NCBI RefSeq assembly: GCF_001083785.1
Contig: NZ_LAVL01000036.1
Span: 1-64,000 of the forward strand
From: Nonomuraea sp. SBT364
GTDB taxonomy: Bacteria > Actinomycetota > Actinomycetes > Streptosporangiales > Streptosporangiaceae
Direction: 5' to 3'
DNA length: 64,000 nucleotides
Part shown: in pieces, positions 43,898-51,685 of the stretch
How the letters are laid out: every line of letters starts with the position of its first letter
Position numbering within the stretch: position 1 is the stretch's first letter
Position numbers and translations under genes: made by a program
The notes under the pieces: model-generated
What the model was told of the DNA's origin: nothing
Databases searched by the model: none
The model's input: the letters and a program-made list of their open reading frames with translations, nothing else

Positions 43898-44059
43898 TTA
43901 CTCGCACAGGGTGACCGTGCGGTAGCTGCAGTCACGGTTGTAGCACCGCATCTTGTAGCAGCCGGTGTTCGGGTCGTAGCTGATCTGCACGCACCTCGGG
44001 GTGCACGCCGCGTCAGCCTTGGCCGTGGGAATCAACCGGTCGATGAGCTTGTCCAGCAT
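43898..44059 (-). CDS. Cys-rich secreted peptide precursor 2 (six cysteines)
   Basis: 53 residues, too short for most gene callers, with a near-perfect AGGAGGTG eight bases before the ATG. Leader MLDKLIDRLIPTAKADA, core starting ACTPRC. Cysteines at 19, 23, 34, 39, 44 and 52. All six correspond to six of the eight in peptide 1, with identical spacing in the last four; peptide 1 has an extra pair (36, 41), consistent with one additional disulfide. The start lies inside the 3' end of the ABC exporter gene, and the stop is 24 bp before peptide 1. Function is inferred from context. Confidence 0.82.
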   Translation of the reverse strand: MLDKLIDRLIPTAKADAACTPRCVQISYDPNTGCYKMRCYNRDCSYRTVTLCE

Positions 44060-45912
44060 TCTGTCTTCACCTCCTTCGATGCCTCGGGTCCACTGGGCGC
44101 GGATTCGTGATATCCGCGGGCTTGGAGGCGGAAGAGGCGCGCATAGGTGCCGTTCACCGCCATGAGGTCGTCGTGACTTCCCCGCTCGGCGACGCCGCCG
44201 TCCTTGAGGACGACGATCAGGTCGGCGTCCCGCACCGTGTTCAGCCGGTGGGAGATGAGCAGACTGGTCTGGCCGGCGCGGTGGAGGCGCATCCGGGCGT
44301 GCACGTCGGCCTCGGCCTCGGGATCGAGGCCGGAGCTCGGCTCGTCCAGGATCATCAGGTCACGGTCGTCCCGGAGGAAGGCCCTGGCCAGGGCGGTTCG
44401 CTGCCACTGGCCGCCGGAGAGCACGACGCCCGTCGAGGAGTCCTCGCGGTCCTCCTCGCTGGCGAACATCCGGGTGAGCAGCGTGTCGTAGCCGCGGGGA
44501 AGGGCCGCCAGCAGCTCGTCCACCCCGGCCTTCCGCGCGGCGGCGCGGATCCGGTTCAGGTCGTCACGGGCGTCCACGTCTCCCACACCGATGTTGTCGC
44601 GGGCGGAGAAGTCGTAGGTCATGTGGTCCTGGAAGACGCCGCTGATCCGTTCCCGCAGCGCCTCCGGCCGGACGTCGCGCAGGTCGGCCCCGTCCCAGAG
44701 GATCGCTCCCCGGCTCGGGTCGTAGAACCGGCAGAGCAGTTTGACGAGCGTGCTCTTGCCCGCGCCGTTGAGCCCGACCAGCGCCACGGCCGCGCCGTAC
44801 GGGATGAACAGGTCGACGCCGCGCAGGATCCAGGGATGGTCGTCGCTGTAGCGGAACCACACGTCGCGCAGCTCGATCCCCCGGCGCAGCCGCGGCAGCG
44901 GCGCGGGGTCGGCAGGCACGACGAGGTCGGGCTCGGCCCTGATGACCGCCACGTAGTGGCCGAAGAGCCGCAGGTTGTGGTCGGTCGTCGCGATGCCGCT
45001 GACCAGGGTGTCGAGCCCGCCCTGGACGGCGACGACGGCGATGGTGAACATCGACACGTCCCCGACGGTGAGCGTGCCGGTCCGGGCCGCGGCGATGGCC
45101 CACACGAGCCCGCCTCCGGCCACCACGGCGGACAGCAGGGCGAGCAGCCCCTCGGCCGACAGCTCCTTGCGGTCCATCCGCCGCTTGGCCTCGTGAGTCG
45201 TCGACAGCTCGGCCATGAGGCGGCCGCGCAGGAACCCGCCCAGGTTGAAGAGCCTGATCTCCTTGGCCGCCTCGATCGTGCTGAGCAGAGTGCTGTAGAA
45301 GAGCTGCCTTCGCTCCGCCGGACCGATCTCCCACATCAAGGTCGTCCGCCGGCGCGACAGCTTCAGTTGCGCGATGAGTGCCGGTACGGCGGCGCACAGC
45401 ACGATCAGCGTCATGGCGGGGCTGATCACCAGCAGGGACCCGACGAAGCCGGTAACGGTGACGGCGGAGCGGACCAGGCCGAACGCCTCGGTGACGATGC
45501 CGTCGGCCCTGGACGTCCCGTCCTCGGCCAGGCGCAGCCGGTCCAGGAAGCGCGAATCCTCGAAGGGCCGGAGCCCGGGAAATCGCGCCGTCGCGGCGAA
45601 GAGCCGGTCCGTCGTGGTGGCCGTCATGGCGCGGCCGATCTGGCTGCCCAGATAGCGCGAGCAGTGCGGCAGGATCGCGGCGACCACCCCGGTGCCGGCC
45701 AGCCCCGCGGCCAGGGCCAGCAGCTCGGCCAGGGAGGCCGCCCCGGTGAGGCCGTCGATGACCAGTTTGGTCAGCCACGCCACCGCGACCGGCGCCGTGG
45801 CCATGCCCAGCAGGGTGACCCCGTACCCGATCATGGGGGCGGCGGCGCCGCTCCAGCCGGTCGCCGCGGCCTCACGCGCCGAGGCGGACAGGCGCACCCC
45901 GTCAACGGCCAT
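44032..45912 (-). CDS. ABC exporter (fused membrane and ATPase domains)
   Basis: 626 residues. A six-helix exporter membrane domain is followed by an ATPase domain with Walker A GLNGAGKST, Q-loop GVFQDHM, signature LSGGQWQR, Walker B LMILDEPSSGLDPEA and switch His in LLISHRLNTV. There is no N-terminal C39 peptidase domain, so leader removal must be done by another enzyme, probably the S26 peptidase encoded just upstream. ATG at 45912 overlaps that gene by 11 bp and has GGAG upstream. Likely exports the Cys-rich peptides or a modified form. Confidence 0.9.
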   Translation of the reverse strand: MAVDGVRLSASAREAAATGWSGAAAPMIGYGVTLLGMATAPVAVAWLTKLVIDGLTGAASLAELLALAAGLAGTGVVAAILPHCSRYLGSQIGRAMTATTTDRLFAATARFPGLRPFEDSRFLDRLRLAEDGTSRADGIVTEAFGLVRSAVTVTGFVGSLLVISPAMTLIVLCAAVPALIAQLKLSRRRTTLMWEIGPAERRQLFYSTLLSTIEAAKEIRLFNLGGFLRGRLMAELSTTHEAKRRMDRKELSAEGLLALLSAVVAGGGLVWAIAAARTGTLTVGDVSMFTIAVVAVQGGLDTLVSGIATTDHNLRLFGHYVAVIRAEPDLVVPADPAPLPRLRRGIELRDVWFRYSDDHPWILRGVDLFIPYGAAVALVGLNGAGKSTLVKLLCRFYDPSRGAILWDGADLRDVRPEALRERISGVFQDHMTYDFSARDNIGVGDVDARDDLNRIRAAARKAGVDELLAALPRGYDTLLTRMFASEEDREDSSTGVVLSGGQWQRTALARAFLRDDRDLMILDEPSSGLDPEAEADVHARMRLHRAGQTSLLISHRLNTVRDADLIVVLKDGGVAERGSHDDLMAVNGTYARLFRLQARGYHESAPSGPEASKEVKTECWTSSSTG

Positions 45913-46333
45913 GCTGCAGCTCCAGCTTCCTGACGGTGACGGCATGGAGATCGTCGGCGTGGAAGAAGCCGTGCTCGCGGGAGTCGAAACTGACCTCGGT
46001 GTTGTCACCGATCAGGACGAACCGCCCGGCCGGCACGACGTCGTCGGCGACCACCCGCCGCACCTGCTCCGGAACCGGATCGCCGGGCACGGCCGCGACA
46101 CGTTTGATCAGGAAGCCGCTACCGTCCGGGCGAGGACTCGCCACGACGGCGATCTGCCCGTTGCGCAACGCCGCCAGCTCCGTACGCCGGGACAGCACCC
46201 GGTCCCCGTGGGTCAGCGTCGGGGCCATGCTGCTGCCGTGGACGCGGATCACCACGTACGTCGCGCGCAGCCGTACAGCCAGCAGGGCCAGCCCCGCGAC
46301 GCCGCAGGCCGCCACCACGAGCGCCCGCCTCAC
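45902..46333 (-). CDS. S26 family signal peptidase dedicated to the peptide operon
   Basis: 143 residues, a short type I signal peptidase with one N-terminal membrane anchor (ALVVAACGVAGLALLAV). The Ser nucleophile lies in HGSSMAPTLTHGD and the general-base Lys in GFLIKRVAAVPGD; box E is GDNTEVSFDSREHGFF. The catalytic site faces the outside of the membrane. Both peptide leaders end in A-x-A-type sequence before AC, which fits this enzyme class. GTGA overlap with the thioredoxin gene. Confidence 0.92.
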   Translation of the reverse strand: MRRALVVAACGVAGLALLAVRLRATYVVIRVHGSSMAPTLTHGDRVLSRRTELAALRNGQIAVVASPRPDGSGFLIKRVAAVPGDPVPEQVRRVVADDVVPAGRFVLIGDNTEVSFDSREHGFFHADDLHAVTVRKLELQHGR

Positions 46334-46842
46334 GGCGCCGTGACCTCGTCGGGCATGATGTGGCCGCTGCTGACGACCGTGTCCCCGGCGCCGATCGTGA
46401 TGACCGTCGGGTACCCGCTGACCTTGAACGCCCTCTGCAGAGGGCCCTGGGGCGCCTCCTTGACGACCTGCGCCACCTGCGCGAGCCGTTCGACGTCGGC
46501 TTCCGGGTTCTCGGAGGGGCCGGCGACGACCACGGCGAGGACACCGTCCGACGTGCCGCGCGCCCGCTCCACGAAGAGCGGCAGCAGGTCCTTGCAGGGC
46601 TGGCAGCCCTGGGAGAAGAAGCCGACCAGCGCGGGCGCGCCCAGGAGTTCACCGGAGATCGGCTCGCCGCTCGTGGTCATGGCGGCGAACTCCGGGACCC
46701 TTTCGCCGGGCAGGAGCCCCTCCGCCGGCATCGACGGCGAGCTCTCCCTGCGCAGCCGGCGGATCACGCCGATGGTCAGCAGCATGTTCACCATGCACAG
46801 GAGACCGATCAGCACGACCGCGGCGATCAGGTACTGCATCAC
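46330..46842 (-). CDS. Membrane-anchored thioredoxin-fold protein (MauD/TlpA-like)
   Basis: 170 residues with one N-terminal membrane helix (about 4-26) and a thioredoxin-like domain outside. The redox pair is in GFFSQGCQPCKDLLPLF (C-x2-C), and a cis-Pro region is in VSGYPTVITIG. It resembles MauD, which helps form the disulfides of the methylamine dehydrogenase small subunit. Partner of the MauE-like protein, whose stop it overlaps. Likely oxidises or isomerises disulfides of the Cys-rich peptides. Confidence 0.88.
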   Translation of the reverse strand: MMQYLIAAVVLIGLLCMVNMLLTIGVIRRLRRESSPSMPAEGLLPGERVPEFAAMTTSGEPISGELLGAPALVGFFSQGCQPCKDLLPLFVERARGTSDGVLAVVVAGPSENPEADVERLAQVAQVVKEAPQGPLQRAFKVSGYPTVITIGAGDTVVSSGHIMPDEVTAP

Positions 46843-47354
46843 ACACTCCCCGTTCTGTTCATGAACAACCCGGCGATGTCGTCGAAGGCGACGAGCACGA
46901 CCGCCCCCACCAGCCCGGCCGGTATCGCCACCGCCAGCGCCGCCGCGGCCGGTGGCCCGCTCGTCAAGGTCAGCGCCATCCCGCCCAGCGCCACCACCAC
47001 CAGCAGCAGCGCGTTCCGCACCAGGTGGACCCAGCCGAGCGAGACCACGGACGGGCCGAAGCAGCGGCAGGACACCCGCGCGCCCCGCCGGGCGCTCACG
47101 GCGATCACCACACTGAACGCGCCGAGCATGATCCCGCCGAGGACCAGCCCGATCTCCGGGATCACCATGAGAGCGACCGTCGCCGCCTCACCCGCCGCCA
47201 CCACCGCGGCCACCGGAAGGCGCAGCCGCTCCGGCACCATCACCAGGGTCGACGCGAACGAGCGCAGGTCCGCGCGGCTGCGCAGCTTGGTGAACGCGGC
47301 GACGGCGAACACGGACCCGATCAGGACCTGGCACGCGACAAGCAGGAGATCCAC
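46839..47354 (-). CDS. MauE/DoxX-like redox membrane protein
   Basis: 171 residues with four to five membrane helices. The Cys pair ARVSCRCFGPSVVSLG after the third helix is the typical MauE-type C-x-C near the membrane surface. MauE passes electrons or oxidising power across the membrane to MauD-type proteins. It is the first gene of the operon. GTG start with only weak Shine-Dalgarno (GAGG two bases away); the transcript may be leaderless. Confidence 0.88.
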   Translation of the reverse strand: MDLLLVACQVLIGSVFAVAAFTKLRSRADLRSFASTLVMVPERLRLPVAAVVAAGEAATVALMVIPEIGLVLGGIMLGAFSVVIAVSARRGARVSCRCFGPSVVSLGWVHLVRNALLLVVVALGGMALTLTSGPPAAAALAVAIPAGLVGAVVLVAFDDIAGLFMNRTGSV

Positions 47355-47375
47355 GCCTCGGATGCTTCCCGGCCC

Positions 47376-47406
47376 CGCTAGCCCGCCCCTAGCGCGCCAC
47401 TAGCCC
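47376..47406 (-). promoter_or_regulatory. Putative SARP box: three repeats at 11-bp spacing
   Basis: CTAG occurs at 47378, 47389 and 47400, exactly 11 bp apart. The flanks are conserved: on the minus strand GGCTAGT, GCGCTAG and GGCTAGC style heptamers separated by 4 bp. Direct heptamers with 4-bp gaps are the known SARP binding geometry. The array ends 24 bp before the MauE start codon, with a weak -10 (AAGCAT) between. CTAG is rare in high-GC genomes, which makes three in 26 bp notable. Confidence 0.72.
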
Positions 47407-47446
47407 GCATGCGCCAGAGGGGTCCCAGCCCCCTCCCCGAGCGTCG

Positions 47447-48199
47447 TCAGCCGCGCAGGCCGCGATAGCGAGCCTGGTCCAGCGGCAGTTCCTGCCCCGT
47501 GGCGAGCTTGAGCGCCACGTCAGCCACCAGTGCGGGCACCTCTGGATGAACATGCGCGAGGTGAGGCGGCACCCACGAACGATCGTGCAGCCGAGGATGC
47601 CCGGGCTGCGAGGACAACGCCGTGAGCACGAAGACCAACGGCGCCCAGATGGTCCGGAACCTCAGCCCGATCCGGTGACCCGTCATGTCGTCGACCATGT
47701 GGATCTGGAACAGGTCGGCAGCGTCCATGTCGCAGAACTCGGCCCTCCCCCAGGCGAAATGCGCCCAGGTGTCGGGGTGCGTGAAGTGGGCGCCGTGCGT
47801 GGTGACCGTCAGCGGCCCGGCGCCGTCGATCACCCACTGTCCCTGCGCCTCCGCCCTCGCCTTGCTCTTCCTCATCGCGTTGGCGGCCTCGTTGATCGCG
47901 TGCGCGGCGACGACGAAGGAGAGCGACCCGAAGGCGAACATGTTGTCCCGCCTGTACGCGACAGCGCTCTGCGGCTTCCAGGTGTGGCGCTGCGCCGGCC
48001 CCACGAGGAGAGCCCGCTCCCCGGGTGCCAGGCGTGCGGGGCTCGGGACGAAGGGGCGCGACGTCAGCTCCTCCGTCGTCCTGGCGGCCAGGATTCCGCA
48101 GAGGAATCCCCAGTCCTGGTAACTGATGACGGGCGGCGGAGGCACGGGGCGCACAGGGGTCCTGCCTGAGGGGTCACACGGGACGGATGGCGTGATCAT
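47447..48199 (-). CDS. Conserved-looking protein of unknown function
   Basis: 250 residues from ATG at 48199. The middle part (ERALLVGPAQRHTWKP, WVIDGAGPLTVTTHGAHFTHPDTWAHFAWGRAEF, LRFRTIWAPLVFVLTAL) looks like a PH-like beta domain that often has no assigned function. No signal peptide, one possible weakly hydrophobic helix (GSLSFVVAAHAINEA). It is upstream of the peptide operon on the same strand, but the 92-bp gap with the SARP box argues for separate transcription. Confidence 0.65.
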   Translation of the reverse strand: MITPSVPCDPSGRTPVRPVPPPPVISYQDWGFLCGILAARTTEELTSRPFVPSPARLAPGERALLVGPAQRHTWKPQSAVAYRRDNMFAFGSLSFVVAAHAINEAANAMRKSKARAEAQGQWVIDGAGPLTVTTHGAHFTHPDTWAHFAWGRAEFCDMDAADLFQIHMVDDMTGHRIGLRFRTIWAPLVFVLTALSSQPGHPRLHDRSWVPPHLAHVHPEVPALVADVALKLATGQELPLDQARYRGLRG

Positions 48200-48472
48200 A
48201 CCGACCCACCGGTACGAGCGACAGAGCCATCCCGGCCTGGACATCGACATGGCCGAATGCCCGCTGATCACTTGGAGCCTTCGGACTATGATGGCGCCCG
48301 CACGGCATAAAGTGCCGTGAATCATCTATTCTCGCGACCACTTCATTTGAGGGCGCCGCATTTCCGGCCTGACGGAGACGGAACTGGGCCTTATGTTTGC
48401 CGGACATCGGCAGTCGCCTTCTCGGATTACAGCAATCGAACGTCGACGTGCTCGTTCGACATGGAGCCTTTT
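48200..48472. other. Non-coding stretch at the edge of the mobile region
   Basis: No convincing gene. It contains a perfect hairpin, CACGGCA (48301-48307) and TGCCGTG (48313-48319) with a 5-nt loop. Base composition is lower in GC than on either side, which often marks acquired DNA. Confidence 0.6.
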
Positions 48473-49215
48473 TCATCCTGGGTAAAGGCCCTCCTCGATG
48501 AGCTGCAGCACGAGGATTGCTTGCACGAGCGTGGTCGCGCGATGCGGCAGCAGCGCAGCTTGGTCAGTACCTTCCAGGTTTTTCGAGGTGGCGACGGCGC
48601 GCTCGCCGATGGCGCGGATGCGGGCATGGGCGTGGTCGACCGCTCGCTGCCGGCGTGACAGCCATCGTCGGTGGCGATGCCGCTTGAACGGCGTGCGGAT
48701 GGTGCCGCCTGCGCGCCTTGATGGCCCTTGTCGGCGAAGGTCTTGACGCCGGCGCTGGTCAGGGCGTCGATCAGGCATCGTACGAGCGGCGGTCACGTCG
48801 TGAACAGCACCCGCACGCGCGGGCGAGGCCCACACCAGCCGGCCCACCGGATGGGCCAGCAGCTGCACGTTCATCCCGTGTTTCTTGTGTTTCCCGCTGT
48901 AGTACGGCCGCTCATCGGCGAGGCGGCCGATCGGGATGGGTGTGCCGTCCAGGATGGCGTGGGCCGACCGGCCCGCTCGTGCCGTGGCGGCGTGCACGTC
49001 GTCGGCCAGGACGGCCACAAGGTCCACGGCTTCGCGGACGTAGCGCCAGGCGTGCGTAGGTGTCGCCGTTACGCAGATGGGCCAGGACCGGCAGCGCTTG
49101 CTGGGCCGGGCCTAACCGCCGCCATCGGCAGCCTCGTTCGGCCCGCTGTGTGCGGACGAGTTCGGCCAGGCGGGCCCGGGTGTGGTTGGGCAGCCGAATC
49201 GAGGCACGGTAAGAC
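48473..49215 (-). pseudogene. Broken IS5-family DDE transposase
   Basis: Recognisable transposase text spread over frames. The N-part (LPNHTRARLAELVRTQRAERGCRWRR, LAHLRNGDTYA) ends in a deletion at about 49051 that removes the region before AWRYVREAVDL. The middle (LDGTPIPIGRLADERPYYSGKHKKHGMNVQLL) is in the frame of 48473-49027. A second frame break near 48770 separates DALTSAGVKTFADKGHQGA from the C-part (RAVDHAHARIRAIGERAVATSKNLEGTD). At least two frameshifts plus a deletion make it inactive. Confidence 0.85.
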
Positions 49216-49220
49216 GCAGC

Positions 49221-49276
49221 GAGGCTCCCGGTTGGGGCATCGAATCTTGGTCGACTGCTGTCTTACCGGGAGCCTC
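49221..49276. repeat. Inverted repeat, probable IS-end remnant
   Basis: GAGGCTCCCGGT at 49221-49232 is the perfect inverted repeat of ACCGGGAGCCTC at 49265-49276, with GGTAAGAC/GTCTTACC as a second overlapping pair. It directly follows the broken transposase and is probably one terminus of a lost element. The rest of the gap to 49569 shows no gene. Confidence 0.6.
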
Positions 49277-49569
49277 TTCTCATGCCAACCGGTCCCGACA
49301 CCGCCCCTGCTGACCTGCGCGATCAGGTTGGAAAGCCTCAGTCATGAACGCCGAAGGCCCGCCGGTGGTCACTGGGGCTCTCATGCGTCCAGCGGAGGGT
49401 AACGGCCGTACTTGTCGCTCGACGCGGCCCTGGTCCGGTCATTCGGCATCGACATCCCGTCGGCGACTGGCAGAGAAGCAACACACTTTGGCCGCATTGC
49501 CCGTATCGGCATGACAGGTGGAATGGCAGACTGTGCGGGTTCGAGAATCGGCAGGATTCAGGAGTGTGC

Positions 49570-49884
49570 ATGAGAGCGAAGAGAGTTGCCGCAGGCTTGG
49601 CCGGAGTACTGATGGTCGGAGCCTTGCTGAGTGGCGCTTCGCCAGCATCGGCCAAGACGGCGGCGACCGGTAACACCGCGGCGTACAAATGTGGTTACAA
49701 CCACTTCACAGAAACCCCCGACCGGCGGGCGAAGTACAACCACTGCGGCCCGAACAACTCGGTGCAGATCATGGTAGAGAACTCGTTCTGGTGGGACTGC
49801 GGACCGTACACCGTCTATCGAGGCGTTACCGATATCGAGGCATGGTGTGGCAACATTCGCACCCTGTACGCGTGGGCCGTGTAA
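49570..49884 (+). CDS. Small secreted Cys protein, DUF6355-like
   Basis: 104 residues, ATG behind CAGGAG. Sec signal peptide (about 1-28, ending ASA-KT), then a domain of about 75 residues with four Cys (KCGYNHF, YNHCGPNN, WWDCGPY, AWCGNI). The C-G-Y...Y-N-H-C-G pattern resembles the DUF6355 family, which databases associate with natural product loci, though no function is proven. Four cysteines suggest two disulfides. It is the only intact non-transposase gene in the mobile region. Confidence 0.75.
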   Translation: MRAKRVAAGLAGVLMVGALLSGASPASAKTAATGNTAAYKCGYNHFTETPDRRAKYNHCGPNNSVQIMVENSFWWDCGPYTVYRGVTDIEAWCGNIRTLYAWAV

Positions 49885-49927
49885 CGACGGCCAACGTCCG
49901 CGCGACATGGCGGCCTCCCGAGACTCG

Positions 49928-51348
49928 GGTTGCGTCCACGGGAGTGGTGTACGAGTTTGGCCTGGTCACAGGCGTGGCGCCGTGAAATGAAGACGGCCAT
50001 CGAGTGATCCTTCGAGTAGCTAGATCAAGATCGAAGGAGAACCAGTCGATGGCCGCAGACAACAGTGTGACGCCCGCGCAGTGGCTCGCGAAGCAGATCG
50101 AGACCGACGACCCTGACATGTTGCGATCCATGGTGAAGACCATGGCCGAAGCGTTGATGTCGGCCGAGGCTGACAACCTGTGCGGGGCCGCCTACGGCCA
50201 GCGCAGCGACGAGCGGACCAACTCCCGCAACGGCTACCGGGCGCGCGAGTGGGACACCCGCGCAGGAACCATCGAGCTCGCGATTCCGAAGCTGCGGTCC
50301 GGCTCCTACTATCCGGACTGGCTGCTGGAGCGACGCCGACGGGCCGAGCAGGCGCTGATCAGCGTGGTCGCCACGTCCTACCTGCTCGGCGTTTCCACCC
50401 GGCGGGTGGACAAGCTGGTCGAGCAGCTCGGCATCAAGCACATCTCCAAGAGCCAGGTCTCGCAGATGGCCAAGGTGCTGGATGAGCAGGTCGAGGCGTT
50501 CCGCACCCGCGCGCTGGACGCCGGCCCGTACACCTTCGTCTGGCTGGACGCCTTGACCCAGAAGGTGCGTGAGGGCGGTCGCACGATCAACGTGCACGTG
50601 TTGGTGGCCACCGGCGTCAACGCCAACGGCCAGCGCGAGGTCCTCGGCCTGGAGGTCACCTCGGCCGAGGACGGTGCCGGCTGGCTGGCGTTCCTGCGCG
50701 GCCTGCTCGCCCGGGGCCTGTCCGGCGTTCAGCTGGTCATCTCCGACGCCCACCGCGGCCTGGTCGAGGCCATCGGCGCCGCTCTGCCGGGCGCGTGCTG
50801 GCAGCGCTGCCGCACCCACTACCTGCGCAATCTGCTCACCTGCGTACCCAAGTCAGCCCAGCCGTGGGTGGCCACCCTGGTGCGCACCATCTTCGACCAG
50901 CCCACCGCCGAGCAGGTGCGCAGCCAGCACGCCTGGGTCATCGAAGCGCTGGAGGCCAAGTACCCGGCCGCTTGTGAGCATCTGGACGCCGCCCGCGAGG
51001 ACTTGCTGGCCTTCGCCGCCTTCCCGCGTGAGACCTGGCGGCAGATCTGGTCGAATAACCCGCAGGAACGACTGAACAAAGAGATCCGCCGCCGCACCGA
51101 CGTGGTCGGCATCTTCCCCGACCGGGCCGCCATCATCCGGCTGGTCGGCGCGGTGCTGGCCGAGCAGACCGACGAATGGATCGAAGCCCGACGCTACATG
51201 GGCCTGGACATCCTGGCCAAAGCCCGCGTCCGGCTGATCACAAGCGACACACCGACCCCGAACCAACTCCCACAGACACTTACCGCTTAACCTGCAGAAA
51301 CAGGATCACTCGGAGATCGATTCATACACCACGTCCGTGGACGTGACC
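49928..51348 (+). mobile_element. Complete IS256-family insertion sequence
   Basis: 1421 bp. Terminal inverted repeats of 27 bp (49928-49954 and 51322-51348) match at 22 positions; both start GGT and share GTCCACGG and GTGGTGTA. The target duplication is the 8-bp GAGACTCG at 49920-49927 and 51349-51356, the length expected for IS256 elements. One intact transposase gene is inside. The perfect duplication argues for a recent insertion. Confidence 0.9.
50049..51290 (+). CDS. IS256-family transposase
   Basis: 413 residues from ATG at 50049 with AAGGAG nine bases upstream. Mutator-type DDE transposase: Asp in YTFVWLDALTQKV, Asp in VQLVISDAHRGLVEAIGAALPGACWQRCRTHYLRNL and Glu in WSNNPQERLNKEIRRRTDVVGIFP. 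Full-length and without frameshift, so it is likely functional. Confidence 0.97.
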   Translation: MAADNSVTPAQWLAKQIETDDPDMLRSMVKTMAEALMSAEADNLCGAAYGQRSDERTNSRNGYRAREWDTRAGTIELAIPKLRSGSYYPDWLLERRRRAEQALISVVATSYLLGVSTRRVDKLVEQLGIKHISKSQVSQMAKVLDEQVEAFRTRALDAGPYTFVWLDALTQKVREGGRTINVHVLVATGVNANGQREVLGLEVTSAEDGAGWLAFLRGLLARGLSGVQLVISDAHRGLVEAIGAALPGACWQRCRTHYLRNLLTCVPKSAQPWVATLVRTIFDQPTAEQVRSQHAWVIEALEAKYPAACEHLDAAREDLLAFAAFPRETWRQIWSNNPQERLNKEIRRRTDVVGIFPDRAAIIRLVGAVLAEQTDEWIEARRYMGLDILAKARVRLITSDTPTPNQLPQTLTA

Positions 51349-51375
51349 GAGACTCGGGGGGGCCGCCATGTCGCG

Positions 51376-51685
51376 TCATGCACAAGTTTCACCGGGTACG
51401 AGTGCGGGTCGCACAGACGTTGGGCGGGTACGGCCGAGGCGCCGATCGGGACTCTGTCCGTGTGGCGGGAGCTTGTTGACGCGGCGCGCTCACGCCCGTG
51501 TCCGAGCCATCGCCGCCGCCGATCTGTGGGCTCTGCTGCAGGTGGCGACTGTCACCTGGCGTGAGGACTTTCCCGGGCCTGCCGGGTCGCAGCCCTCACA
51601 AGACAAATGGGCACCACGTCGAAGCTCTTGCCCGGGTGTCCGCCCACCCATGGCAGTGCGCTGAACACGCGGGAACTCGTCAATG
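51376..51685. other. Unassigned stretch right of the IS
   Basis: No reading frame here has a Shine-Dalgarno, a recognisable protein sequence or the codon bias of the neighbouring genes. I see no repeats beyond the hairpin arm that ends at 51375. Probably decayed DNA. Confidence 0.5.

Larger units (their letters stand above)
49901..51375. terminator. Long hairpin downstream of the DUF6355-like gene, split by an IS
   Basis: CGCGACATGGCGGCC at 49901-49915 is the perfect inverse of GGCCGCCATGTCGCG at 51361-51375. If the inserted element and one 8-bp duplicate are removed, the arms continue inward through CCC/GGG and GAG/CTC, giving a single hairpin of about 46 nt that begins 16 bp after the stop codon at 49884. 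I interpret it as that gene's original terminator, now interrupted. Confidence 0.75.

Noticed and set aside
43460..44110. 216-codon plus-strand frame opposite the Cys-rich peptides
   Set aside because: No Shine-Dalgarno, no protein-like composition, and the minus strand has two good ribosome-binding sites with paralogous products.
49901..49958. Terminal inverted repeats of the IS extending outward to 49901 and 51375
   Set aside because: Without gaps the middle section does not align as an inverted repeat but as a direct repeat. The outer arms are the two halves of the pre-existing hairpin target.
49918..51358. 12-bp direct repeat CCGAGACTCGGG as the target duplication of the IS
   Set aside because: IS256 elements duplicate 8-9 bp. 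The outer two bases at each side belong to the terminal inverted repeats, which both begin GGT, so the duplication is the inner 8 bp GAGACTCG.
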